Source: CAZWMK01 sp964635065
GTDB taxonomy: Bacteria > Pseudomonadota > Alphaproteobacteria > Sphingomonadales > Sphingomonadaceae
Assembly: GCA_964635065.1 (NCBI GenBank)
Contig: CAZWMK010000004.1
Location: 1-54,118, forward strand
Length of the DNA: 54,118 bases
Direction: 5' to 3'
In this document: positions 1 to 7,399 of the stretch, piece after piece
How positions within the stretch are numbered: position 1 is the stretch's first letter
Layout: the number at the start of each line of letters is the position of its first letter
Made by a program: the position numbers and the translations under genes
Notes under the pieces: model-generated
Seen by the model: only the letters and a program-made list of their open reading frames with translations
Told to the model about the DNA's origin: nothing
The model's database searches: none

Positions 1-3
1 GGC

Positions 4-498
4 ATGAATCATGATGCGGCCTGGCAGGCCTTTCTGGATCGTCAGGCGATAGAAGATGTGCTGCGGCGCTATTGCCGCGGTGTCGATCGCGGTGATGTCG
101 ATCTGATCAAATCCGCCTATCATCCCGATGCCATCGATGATCACGGCATCTTCAAGGGCCTTGGCAGCGACTTTGCCGAATGGATCGTCGATGTGCTGAA
201 GGATACTGTTCAGTGCATGCATCTGATCGGAAACGTCTCGATCGACCTTCAGGGAGACGTGGCGTTTGTCGAAACCTATTGCCTGTCGATCAATGATACG
301 GGCACAGTCCATCAGACTGTCTATAACCGCTATATCGACCGCTTCGAAAAGCGCGCGGGCGAATGGCGGATTGCAGCGCGTCAGGTTGTGTTCGATGTTA
401 GCCGGATTGAACCGGCGACCGAGCGCTATGGCACGTCTCTTGGCGATGCACTGACCTGGGGACGCAAAGACAAGACGGACCCGTCCTACCGGCGCTGA
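4..498 (+). CDS. SnoaL-like (NTF2-fold) protein 1
   Basis: A 164-residue protein of the SnoaL_4/scytalone-dehydratase-like type, a small cone-shaped alpha+beta barrel. Visible family hallmarks are RYCRGVDRGD near residue 22, YHPDAIDD near 38 and the C-terminal block RYIDRFEKRAGEWRIAAR. Relatives act as dehydratases, isomerases or cyclases on hydrophobic ring compounds; the substrate here is unknown. It is the first of six such genes in the locus and lies 36 bases before the GFA gene on the same strand. Only three bases precede the ATG, so the ribosome site and any upstream start lie outside the window. Family assignment is firm; function is inferred only from the fold and neighbours. Confidence 0.8.
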   Translation: MNHDAAWQAFLDRQAIEDVLRRYCRGVDRGDVDLIKSAYHPDAIDDHGIFKGLGSDFAEWIVDVLKDTVQCMHLIGNVSIDLQGDVAFVETYCLSINDTGTVHQTVYNRYIDRFEKRAGEWRIAARQVVFDVSRIEPATERYGTSLGDALTWGRKDKTDPSYRR

Positions 499-534
499 CG
501 CGCACGAAGCAGGCGGGCAAGGGGAGAGGATGAC

Positions 535-939
535 ATGAGCAGGACCGGTGGCTGCCTGTGCGGGCAGGTGCGTTACACGATCGATTCAGAGCCGCTGTTT
601 GTCGGCATCTGCCATTGTCGCCATTGCCAGAAACAGGCGGGGTCGGCTTTTTCGGTTGTCGCGGGCTATCCGCGCGCCGCGTTGTCGCTGACCGGCACGC
701 TCAAGGTCTATGAGGATCGCGGAACCAGCGGCAAGCCCGTGTGGCGCAATTTCTGCCCCGATTGCGGGTCGCCTGTCCTGACCGACACGCCCGGCGCGCG
801 CGAGGCCGACATGATCTTTATCAAGGCCGGTACGCTGGACGATGTCTCCGACCTCAAGCCGACAGCGCATTGGTGGACGGAAAGCGCGCAACCATGGTTG
901 CCCTTGCCCGAAGACGCGTCCATCTTTGCGCGGGAATGA
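535..939 (+). CDS. GFA-family zinc protein (Gfa/CENP-V fold)
   Basis: A 134-residue protein of the GFA family (glutathione-dependent formaldehyde-activating enzyme-like). The zinc ligands are visible as CLCGQVRY near residue 7, CHCRHCQK near 26 and CPDCGSPV near 78. Family members bind two zincs; only a few have been tested for glutathione or formaldehyde chemistry, so no reaction is claimed. A GGGGAGAGG ribosome site precedes the ATG. It sits between a SnoaL gene and an SDR gene on one strand with short gaps and is probably co-transcribed with them. Confidence 0.85.
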   Translation: MSRTGGCLCGQVRYTIDSEPLFVGICHCRHCQKQAGSAFSVVAGYPRAALSLTGTLKVYEDRGTSGKPVWRNFCPDCGSPVLTDTPGAREADMIFIKAGTLDDVSDLKPTAHWWTESAQPWLPLPEDASIFARE

Positions 940-955
940 AACACGGGGAACAGGC

Positions 956-1708
956 ATGATCTTCAAGGATAAGGTGGCTTTTGTCACCGGGGCGGGGTCG
1001 GGCATTGGCAAGGCCGCCGCCGAGGCGCTGGCAGCCGAAGGTGCGCGCGTGGCAGTGTGCGACATTTCCATGGCCGCAGCCGAGGTCGTGGCAGGCGGTA
1101 TTGCGGCCAGGGGCGGTACGGCGCTGGCGGTGCAGGGCGATGTTGGCAATGCCGCCTCGGTCGACGCCGCATTGGACCGCGTGGTGGCAGCCTTCGGCGG
1201 GCTGGACATGGCGGTCAACAATGCCGGGATCGGCAGTGCGCGCGTGCCCTTGACCGAATTGTCCGAAGAACATTTCGACCGGGTGATGGCGGTCAATCTC
1301 AAGGGCGTGTGGCTGTGCATGCGTCGACAGATCCCCCTGATGCAGGCGCGCGGCGGGGGCGCGATTGTCAACACCGCGTCGGCGCTGGGGCTGGTCGCCT
1401 TGCCCAACAGTTCGGAATATATCGCGGCCAAACATGGCGTTGTCGGCCTGACGCGGGCAGCGGCGATGGAATTTTCGGCGAAGGGTGTCCGAATCAATGC
1501 CGTTTGCCCCGGTTGTGTCGATACGCCGCTGATCAGCGAATCGCGCGCAGATGCGGCAATGGACGATTTCATGCGCGGCCTGCATCCGATCGGACGGCTT
1601 GCGACATCGGAAGAAATTGCAGCAGCTATCATATGGCTGCTGTCGCCACAGGCGTCATTCATGACAGGGACAGCCATGCCCGTGGATGGCGGCTGGACCG
1701 CGCACTGA
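956..1708 (+). CDS. Short-chain dehydrogenase/reductase 1
   Basis: A 250-residue classical SDR. The nucleotide-binding TGAGSGIG is at residues 11-18, NNAG follows in the middle, the catalytic YIAAK comes after the serine strand, and the C-terminal PVDGGW is typical. It should oxidise an alcohol or reduce a ketone with NAD(P). The reading frame stays open upstream to 842, inside the GFA gene, but the ATG at 956 follows a GGGGAACAGG ribosome site and begins exactly where SDRs begin (MIFKDKVAFVTG). It is followed within 21 bases by the quinohaemoprotein dehydrogenase, so two alcohol oxidation steps may be linked. Substrate unknown. Confidence 0.9.
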   Translation: MIFKDKVAFVTGAGSGIGKAAAEALAAEGARVAVCDISMAAAEVVAGGIAARGGTALAVQGDVGNAASVDAALDRVVAAFGGLDMAVNNAGIGSARVPLTELSEEHFDRVMAVNLKGVWLCMRRQIPLMQARGGGAIVNTASALGLVALPNSSEYIAAKHGVVGLTRAAAMEFSAKGVRINAVCPGCVDTPLISESRADAAMDDFMRGLHPIGRLATSEEIAAAIIWLLSPQASFMTGTAMPVDGGWTAH

Positions 1709-1729
1709 TCATTGGGGAGTGAGAGACAA

Positions 1730-3823
1730 GTGAAAAAGCGCAACGATTTCGCGCGCATGGCCGCGCTTTTGCTGGCTGCTACGGCAATGGCAGGCTGCAA
1801 TCAGAATGACAAACCGCTGGCGAGCGTGTCGGCGGACGCCAATGCCGATGCCAGCGCCGATCCCGATAACTGGGCCGGTTTTGGTCGGACAGCGGGTGAA
1901 CAGCATTACAGCCCGCTGGCTGACGTCAATACCGATACGGTTGGCAGGCTCGGCCTTGCCTGGTCGATGGATCTCGATGTCGGTAACAGCGTGACGGCGC
2001 CGGTTGCCGTTGATGGCGTCCTTTATTTCGCCAGTGGCTACAGCATTGTGCACGCGGTCGATGCGGCAACGGGCAAGCTGTTGTGGCGTTACGATCCGAA
2101 GGTGCCCGAAGCGGCGGGGCGCAAGCTCCGTCAGGGCTGGGGCAGCCGCGGCATCGCCTATGCCAATGGCAAAATTTATACTGGCGCCCATGACGGTCGC
2201 CTGATCGCCATTGATGCCAGGACCGGAAAGCCGGTGTGGAGCGTGATGACGGTCGAGAAGGACGATGTGCGCTTCGTCTCTGGCCCGCCGCGTGTGTTCG
2301 ACGGCAAGGTCATCATTGGCCATGGTGGCGCCGATGTCGGTTCGATCCGAGGCTATGCCACTGCTTATGATGCCGAAACCGGAAAGCAGCTTTGGCGCTT
2401 CTGGACCGTGCCGGGCAATCCTGCCGATGGCTTCGAGGACAAGGCCATGGAGATGGCCGCAAAGACATGGCACGGCGAATGGTGGAAATATGGCGGTGGC
2501 GGCACCGTCTGGAACAGTTTCACCTATGACACCGAGCAGGACCTGATCTATCTCGGCGTCGGCAATGGCGCGCCATGGAACCGCAAGATCCGTTCGGCGG
2601 GCAAGGGGGACAATCTGTTCCTGTCGTCGATTGTCGCGCTCAAGGCCGATACGGGCGAATATGTCTGGCATTACCAGACAAATCCGGGCGAAAGCTGGGA
2701 TTACAACGCCGCGATGGATATGGAGCTGGCGACGCTCGAAATCGACGGCAAGCCGCGCAAGGTGCTGATGACCGCGCCAAAGAACGGCTTTTTCTACGTC
2801 ATCGACCGTACGACCGGGAAAGTGATCTCCGCCGAACCGATCGCCAGGGTCAACTGGGCGTCAAAGATCGATCTTGAAACCGGCCGCCCTGTCGAAAATC
2901 CGAACATCCGCTATGAGAATGGCCCGACGGTGATGTGGCCGGGGCCGGTCGGTGCGCATACCTGGCTGCCGATGTCGTTCAGTCCGAAAACCAGCCTTGT
3001 CTATATTCCGGTAATCGAAATGCCGACCGGCTATGACGACAGGTCGATCGACCTGAAGAACTGGCAGCGCGCGCCGGGTCATGCGGTTGACGGTGGCGTG
3101 GTGCCAAGTTTCCTCGTCGATGAACCGGGCGCCGGCACCAGTGCGCTCCTCGCCTGGAATCCAGTGACGCAAAAGCAGGCGTGGCGCCTGCCGACGCCGG
3201 GCTTCTGGAGCGGCGGCACGATGGTGACAGGGGGCAATCTTGTGTTCCAGGGTCATGTCGATCACAAGTTCAACGCTTATGATGCCGTCAGTGGCAAGCA
3301 TTTGTGGGCATTCGATGCCAAGGCGCCGGTGATCGCGCCGCCGATCACCTATCGCGCGGGCGGCAAGCAGATGGTCACGGTGCTGACCGGCTATGGCACC
3401 AGCGTTGCCGCCTTTGGTCCGTTCGTCGAGAAATATGGCATTGATTACCGCACCATGGCGCGGCGCGTGCTGACCTTTGCGCTGGATGGCAAGAAAACCC
3501 TGCCCGCCGCCATTCCCTACAAGGCCGTTGCGCCTGAAGATCCGGGCTTCGTACCGGATAAGGCCGCGATTGCGCGCGGTGAGGCGATTGCCGGCGGCAG
3601 TTGCATGGTCTGTCACGGCGTGAATATGGTGGCGGCGGGTCAGGCACCGGATCTCCGCACGTCGGCGGTGCCGCAGTCGGCAGAAGCCTTTGCCTCGATT
3701 GTCCGCGATGGCTCGCTCGTGCCGATGGGCATGCCGCGTTTCGAAGAGTTCACGGACAGGCAACTGGCCGATTTGCGGCAATATATTCGCGCAAAATCCT
3801 CGGAGCTGCGCGAAAAGAAATAA
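1730..3823 (+). CDS. PQQ-dependent quinohaemoprotein dehydrogenase, lipoprotein
   Basis: A 697-residue protein with a PQQ beta-propeller (about residues 45-590) and a C-terminal cytochrome c domain (CMVCH at 625-629, distal Met in the MGMPRF stretch). The N-terminus is a lipoprotein signal ending AMAGC, so it should be anchored facing the periplasm. GTG 1730 is preferred over TTG 1712 because GGGGAG lies 10 bases before it. Asp324 in GESWDYNAAMD matches the catalytic aspartate of PQQ alcohol dehydrogenases; the residue two places on is Asn, not Asp, which argues for calcium rather than a lanthanide. The vicinal Cys-Cys usually seen before RG in this fold is absent (RQGWGSRG). It would oxidise an alcohol and feed electrons to the respiratory chain; substrate unknown. 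Confidence 0.9.
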   Translation: MKKRNDFARMAALLLAATAMAGCNQNDKPLASVSADANADASADPDNWAGFGRTAGEQHYSPLADVNTDTVGRLGLAWSMDLDVGNSVTAPVAVDGVLYFASGYSIVHAVDAATGKLLWRYDPKVPEAAGRKLRQGWGSRGIAYANGKIYTGAHDGRLIAIDARTGKPVWSVMTVEKDDVRFVSGPPRVFDGKVIIGHGGADVGSIRGYATAYDAETGKQLWRFWTVPGNPADGFEDKAMEMAAKTWHGEWWKYGGGGTVWNSFTYDTEQDLIYLGVGNGAPWNRKIRSAGKGDNLFLSSIVALKADTGEYVWHYQTNPGESWDYNAAMDMELATLEIDGKPRKVLMTAPKNGFFYVIDRTTGKVISAEPIARVNWASKIDLETGRPVENPNIRYENGPTVMWPGPVGAHTWLPMSFSPKTSLVYIPVIEMPTGYDDRSIDLKNWQRAPGHAVDGGVVPSFLVDEPGAGTSALLAWNPVTQKQAWRLPTPGFWSGGTMVTGGNLVFQGHVDHKFNAYDAVSGKHLWAFDAKAPVIAPPITYRAGGKQMVTVLTGYGTSVAAFGPFVEKYGIDYRTMARRVLTFALDGKKTLPAAIPYKAVAPEDPGFVPDKAAIARGEAIAGGSCMVCHGVNMVAAGQAPDLRTSAVPQSAEAFASIVRDGSLVPMGMPRFEEFTDRQLADLRQYIRAKSSELREKK

Positions 3824-3850
3824 GCTGGGCCATAAGACCCGAGCGAGCGA

Positions 3851-3892
3851 CAGGGGCGGTTTCAGTGATGAAACCGCCCCTGTTTTGTTTTT
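3851..3892 (+). terminator. Rho-independent terminator
   Basis: A perfect 14-base inverted repeat (arms 3851-3864 and 3869-3882, loop GTGA) is followed by TTTTGTTTTT. It closes the plus-strand run ending with the PQQ dehydrogenase. It also lies just beyond the stop of the convergent ferredoxin gene and may insulate both. Confidence 0.9.
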
Positions 3893-3915
3893 CGACCTTT
3901 GCCGGACGGGTGTGC

Positions 3916-4242
3916 TCAGGTGGCAGATTGCGCTGCGGGCGTTTCGACGATCAGACCGTCGAGCGCATCAGTGATGCGGATCTGACACGACAGACGCGAT
4001 GTTGCGCGCCGGTCTTGCGCCATGTCGAGCATTTCAAGTTCGAGCGACGAGGGCGCGCCGGTCGCCGCTGTCCATTCGGGCGGGATATAGACGTGGCAGG
4101 TCGCGCAGGAGCATGCGCCGCCACAATCGGCATCGATGCCAGCCACGCCGTTGAACACGGCGGCTTCCATCAGCGACAGCCCGGCGCGGGCGTCGACGGT
4201 TTGCTCCGCGCCATCATGTGTGCGGAAGGTGATACGCGCCAT
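3916..4242 (-). CDS. 2Fe-2S ferredoxin (adrenodoxin/putidaredoxin type)
   Basis: A 108-residue plant/vertebrate-type 2Fe-2S ferredoxin. The cluster ligands have exact adrenodoxin spacing: Cys40, Cys46, Cys49 and Cys86 (C-x5-C-x2-C-x36-C), with an extra Cys44 inside the loop. Such proteins pass single electrons from a flavin reductase to Rieske oxygenases or P450s. It is the last gene of a minus-strand run of regulator, CMD protein, two GSTs and ferredoxin, and two Rieske oxygenases lie nearby. No ferredoxin reductase is present in the window, so that partner must be encoded elsewhere. A GGGAG ribosome site is visible upstream. Confidence 0.93.
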   Translation of the reverse strand: MARITFRTHDGAEQTVDARAGLSLMEAAVFNGVAGIDADCGGACSCATCHVYIPPEWTAATGAPSSLELEMLDMAQDRRATSRLSCQIRITDALDGLIVETPAAQSAT

Positions 4243-4275
4243 CAGTGAAACTCCCAGGAACTTATTATGTGTGTG

Positions 4276-4980
4276 TCAGCGCACGGTTGTGCGGTTGGCG
4301 GCAAAGCCGGCGTCGAGATCATAATAGGGGCCAGCGAACATCGGGCGGATGTCTTCGGCCAGCATATCAAGCCCCGCGGCCTTGCCTGCTTCTACGGCGG
4401 GACGCGCGCTCATGGCAAAGAACCAGCGTGCCACATTCGGGAAATCGGCAAGATTCTGGCCGTGCAGGCGATGGAACCACACCCAGCCCCAGCAGGCAAT
4501 ATCGGCGATGCTGTAATCGCCTGCGATCCAGCTGCGCCCGTCGAGCCGCCTGTCGAGCACGCCGTAAAGCCGGGCGGCTTCGCGCGTGTAACGATCGGCA
4601 CCATATTCATTGCCTTCGGGCGCATAGCGGCGGAAATGATGCGCTTGCCCTGCCATCGGGCCAAGGCCGCCCATTTGCCAGAATAGCCATTCCAGCGTCG
4701 CAACGCGCACAGGACCGGATGGCGCAAGAAACTTTCCGGTCTTTTCCGCGAGATAGACAAGGATCGCACCCGATTCGAAAACGCTTTGCGGCCCGCCGGG
4801 AGCATCATGATCGACAATCGCAGGCACGCGGTTGTTCGGACTGATCGCCAGAAATTCGGGCGTGAACTGTTCGTCCTTCGTAATGTCGATCTGCCGCAGG
4901 CGATAGGGCAGGCCGCATTCTTCCAGCATGATGCTGGCTTTCCAGGTGTTCGGCGACGGAAAGTAATACAAGTCGATCAT
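4276..4980 (-). CDS. Glutathione S-transferase family protein (Nu-class-like)
   Basis: A 234-residue GST with an N-terminal thioredoxin-like domain (YYFPSPNTWKASIMLEECGLPY, then RVPAIVDHD and the glutathione-contacting ESGAIL) and an all-helical C-terminal domain. The SPNTWK start and PNNRVPAIVD stretch resemble Nu-class/YfcG-like enzymes, which use Thr/Asn rather than Tyr or Ser at the thiol. Related sphingomonad enzymes act as glutathione lyases in beta-aryl-ether breakdown; that is an analogy, not evidence for this substrate. It starts three bases after the stop of the second GST gene, so the pair is almost certainly co-translated. Confidence 0.88.
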   Translation of the reverse strand: MIDLYYFPSPNTWKASIMLEECGLPYRLRQIDITKDEQFTPEFLAISPNNRVPAIVDHDAPGGPQSVFESGAILVYLAEKTGKFLAPSGPVRVATLEWLFWQMGGLGPMAGQAHHFRRYAPEGNEYGADRYTREAARLYGVLDRRLDGRSWIAGDYSIADIACWGWVWFHRLHGQNLADFPNVARWFFAMSARPAVEAGKAAGLDMLAEDIRPMFAGPYYDLDAGFAANRTTVR

Positions 4981-4983
4981 GGT

Positions 4984-5760
4984 TCAATAATCCAGCGGCA
5001 GGCCAATATGATGTTCGAACACCATGTCGCGGTGGGCAAGCAGGATCGGGTCGAGCGCGGCTGATGTGACCGGGTCAAGTTCTGAATATAGGCCCCGCAG
5101 GAAGTCCGGCATCGGATTGACCTCTGCCGGAAGCGGCGCGAACATGGCCGAGAAGCAGGCCCAGTAGAGATCGGCGGCACTCAGACGCTGTCCGACGAGA
5201 TAGGGGACACCGTGCGCCTTCTGACGTTGCAACTGGTCGGTCAGCAGCGTGAGGATCGCGGCATTGCGCTTGGGCGCGCGCGCGATGGAATCGGGCGTGT
5301 AGCCATAGTCGCGACGGATTTCCCTGACTGTTTCGGGAATATCGGCGTCATCTGCCTCGTCGCGCCAAAGGCTGGCAAAGATACCAAGACGGCGGTTCCA
5401 GCCAAGGCCGTCAGGACCGCATAATTCGGTCGAGATGCCCAGGCAAAGCGCGCGGCAATGTTCGTCTTCGGGCAGCAGCGATGGCCCTTCGCCCAGCCGT
5501 TCGGCCAGCATCAATATGTCAAGCCAGCCGGCGCGCGGCGGTTCGTCATTGTAAACCGCGATCGGCGCATTGCGCATGCCGGTCCATGCGCGCAGGTCAT
5601 CATTTGCTTCGACCGGTGTTTGCGCCACAGCGACAAAGGGGATGTTGCGCTGTTTCAGCACGGCCTTTGCCGCTTCGCCCCATGGGCCAGGGACGTGGGC
5701 GGACAGAACGAGGCGGAGGCCCGGAAGTGTCCGGGCCTCGGCAACCGAGAGATAATCCAT
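4984..5760 (-). CDS. GST-fold protein, divergent
   Basis: A 258-residue protein with GST architecture: an N-terminal thioredoxin-like domain (LRLVLSAHVPGPWGEAAKAVLKQRNIPF, then a cis-proline stretch NAPIAVYNDEPPR) and a helical C-terminal domain (VGQRLSAADLYWAC). The usual E-S glutathione motif after the proline loop is not obvious (PRAGWLDIL), so glutathione transferase activity is uncertain. It lies directly upstream of the Nu-like GST with a three-base gap and probably forms a functional pair with it. It could be a subunit, a chaperone-like partner or a lyase with altered thiol chemistry. Confidence 0.75.
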   Translation of the reverse strand: MDYLSVAEARTLPGLRLVLSAHVPGPWGEAAKAVLKQRNIPFVAVAQTPVEANDDLRAWTGMRNAPIAVYNDEPPRAGWLDILMLAERLGEGPSLLPEDEHCRALCLGISTELCGPDGLGWNRRLGIFASLWRDEADDADIPETVREIRRDYGYTPDSIARAPKRNAAILTLLTDQLQRQKAHGVPYLVGQRLSAADLYWACFSAMFAPLPAEVNPMPDFLRGLYSELDPVTSAALDPILLAHRDMVFEHHIGLPLDY

Positions 5761-5792
5761 AAGTCAGGCCTTGGCGGCTGGAGGGAGGTTGA

Positions 5793-6386
5793 TCAGCGAA
5801 CGACGATCGGTTCGCCGCTCCAGGGCGCGATGCGGCCTGCGCTCTTGTCCGAAAACGCCTGCGGCAGTTCCTCGGTCATGTCCCAGCTCGCGGCCAGACG
5901 GCCAAAGCCGACACAGATCGCACAGAATGTGCCCAGCTCCACGAGCTGCGCTTCGGTGAAGAATTCGCGCAGGCCGTTGTAGGTATCGTCATCGATGGCA
6001 AGGTGATCGGTCGCGAACAGATCGGCATAGGCCAGAGCCGCCCGTTCAGCGGCCGTCAGGTCGGGTGCTTCGTAGGGCTTTTCAAGCGAACAGACGAGAT
6101 TTTCGTTGAAGCCTTCGTCCTGCGCGTCGCGATAACGGATCGCCATGCAACTGCGGCACTGGTTGTGGAAGGCGATGCGGAGCCGGACCAGTTCGATCAG
6201 ACGCTCGGACAGGGTGCGGCTTTTCTTCATGCCGGCCCACAGCGCCACGAACCCTTTTGCCAGATCCGGCAGATGCGCCATCATGCGCATCGGTCCACGT
6301 TCAAGCTGGGTCGCATTATCTGCGTCGGTCATTGCGCGCAGTTCGGGATCCCATTGTTCGATATCGAGTTTCTTGATCCGGCTCAT
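5793..6386 (-). CDS. AhpD/carboxymuconolactone decarboxylase-family protein
   Basis: A 197-residue all-helical CMD/AhpD-like protein. The redox CxxC is visible as Cys77-Arg-Ser-Cys80 within FHNQCRSCMAIRYRDA. Family members are either peroxidase partners that use the CxxC or gamma-carboxymuconolactone decarboxylases; the intact CxxC favours the redox type. The start is the ATG at 6386, eight bases after GGGAGA; an in-frame TTG 15 bases earlier has no ribosome site. It lies between the TetR gene and the GST pair on the same strand, consistent with thiol and peroxide protection around the oxygenases. Confidence 0.85.
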   Translation of the reverse strand: MSRIKKLDIEQWDPELRAMTDADNATQLERGPMRMMAHLPDLAKGFVALWAGMKKSRTLSERLIELVRLRIAFHNQCRSCMAIRYRDAQDEGFNENLVCSLEKPYEAPDLTAAERAALAYADLFATDHLAIDDDTYNGLREFFTEAQLVELGTFCAICVGFGRLAASWDMTEELPQAFSDKSAGRIAPWSGEPIVVR

Positions 6387-6479
6387 GTCTATCTCTCCCA
6401 AGGCGTGTCACAGTGATGCTGCCGCTTGGCGCGGCAATCTGGCGGACAGCTGAGCAATTTATCAGTTATTGTCGCGATG

Positions 6480-7229
6480 TCACGTCTCTGCGGTCGGCGT
6501 GGCGATATTTGCCGCCTGCCGCAAGGCATCGACTTCTTCGCGCAGGGCCGCGGCCTCGATCATGGCGTCAAGCAGCATCTGGCGCAGCCGGCGGTTTTCG
6601 GTCTCCAGCGCGGTAGCGCCCGCCGGATCCGTCACCAGCACGGGCATGCCATGCGCTGTGCTGGCGGTGGCCAGTGCCGAATCGATCTCGGCGGCCAGCA
6701 GGCGCCGCTGCGTGGCCGGTGACCAGACATTGAGCGCGCCATGCACGCCAATTCCCGCGACGGCAGTTTGCAGGCGCAGCGCTGTCAGGGCTGCATCGCC
6801 TTCAGCATGGCCCTTGATGCGCAAAAGCAGGCTGAGGAGGCGGCGCCAGCGCAGGCCGAAACGCTGCTGTTCGGCTGCGATTGCGGCGTCATGAGTCGCG
6901 CTGGCCCAGAAGGCAAACCAGACGATGGCGTCGATCCGTCGCTCTTCGTCGAGCGGTAACAAGGTCTCGAGGCAGTCCTGGATCGACGACCCGGCCCGGA
7001 TCGCCGCCTTCAGTCGCTCGACCGAACGCGCCGACGACTCGCGCAGCGTCAGCAGCAGCAGTTCCTGCTTGCTGTCGAAATAATGCGAGACGATGTGGGT
7101 GCTGTAGCCGGTGGCGGCGGCAACATCGCGCAGTGTCACACGTTCCATGCCCGCTTGGGCGAGCAGGCGCGCAGTGACTGCCGCCACTTCGCGTCGGCGC
7201 GCTTCATGCACGGATGCTGCAACCGTCAT
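6480..7229 (-). CDS. TetR/AcrR-family transcriptional regulator
   Basis: A 249-residue one-component repressor-type regulator. The N-terminal helix-turn-helix is clear (RVTLRDVAAATGYSTHIVSHYFDSKQELL, about residues 28-58); the rest is the ligand-binding helical domain. The ATG at 7229 follows a strong GGAGG; the frame is open to 7283 but that start has no ribosome site. It is transcribed away from the first Rieske oxygenase gene, the arrangement typical of a TetR protein controlling both its own run and the divergent operon. Candidate operators lie in 7287-7330. The inducer is unknown but is probably the pathway substrate or an intermediate. Confidence 0.9.
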   Translation of the reverse strand: MTVAASVHEARRREVAAVTARLLAQAGMERVTLRDVAAATGYSTHIVSHYFDSKQELLLLTLRESSARSVERLKAAIRAGSSIQDCLETLLPLDEERRIDAIVWFAFWASATHDAAIAAEQQRFGLRWRRLLSLLLRIKGHAEGDAALTALRLQTAVAGIGVHGALNVWSPATQRRLLAAEIDSALATASTAHGMPVLVTDPAGATALETENRRLRQMLLDAMIEAAALREEVDALRQAANIATPTAET

Positions 7230-7286
7230 GCCAGCCTCCGGCTGTTGTAGGAAGACATCATCATGCCGCTGTTGTGCGACCATGCG

Positions 7287-7330
7287 CTTGACATATCAAG
7301 TGGCAGATGTTGATCTGACAGTTGTTAGAT
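7287..7330. promoter_or_regulatory. Divergent TetR/Rieske control region with two palindromes
   Basis: Between the TetR gene and the divergent Rieske gene lie two dyads: CTTGA-N4-TCAAG at 7287-7300 and ATCTGAC-AGTT-GTTAGAT at 7313-7330 (six of seven arm bases pair). Their size and position suit TetR-family operators. No convincing pair of -35/-10 boxes was assigned. Binding is inferred. Confidence 0.4.
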
Positions 7331-7399
7331 TAAGCCGGAATTGCGCACACAAGCCGTAGCAAACGGCGCGCGCCCGCTACATCCATGGGGAGTGCCGTC

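Noticed and set aside
586..1800. 404-codon minus-strand frame across the GFA and SDR genes
   Set aside because: It spans two well-supported opposite genes and shows low-complexity Ala/Ser/Pro sequence.
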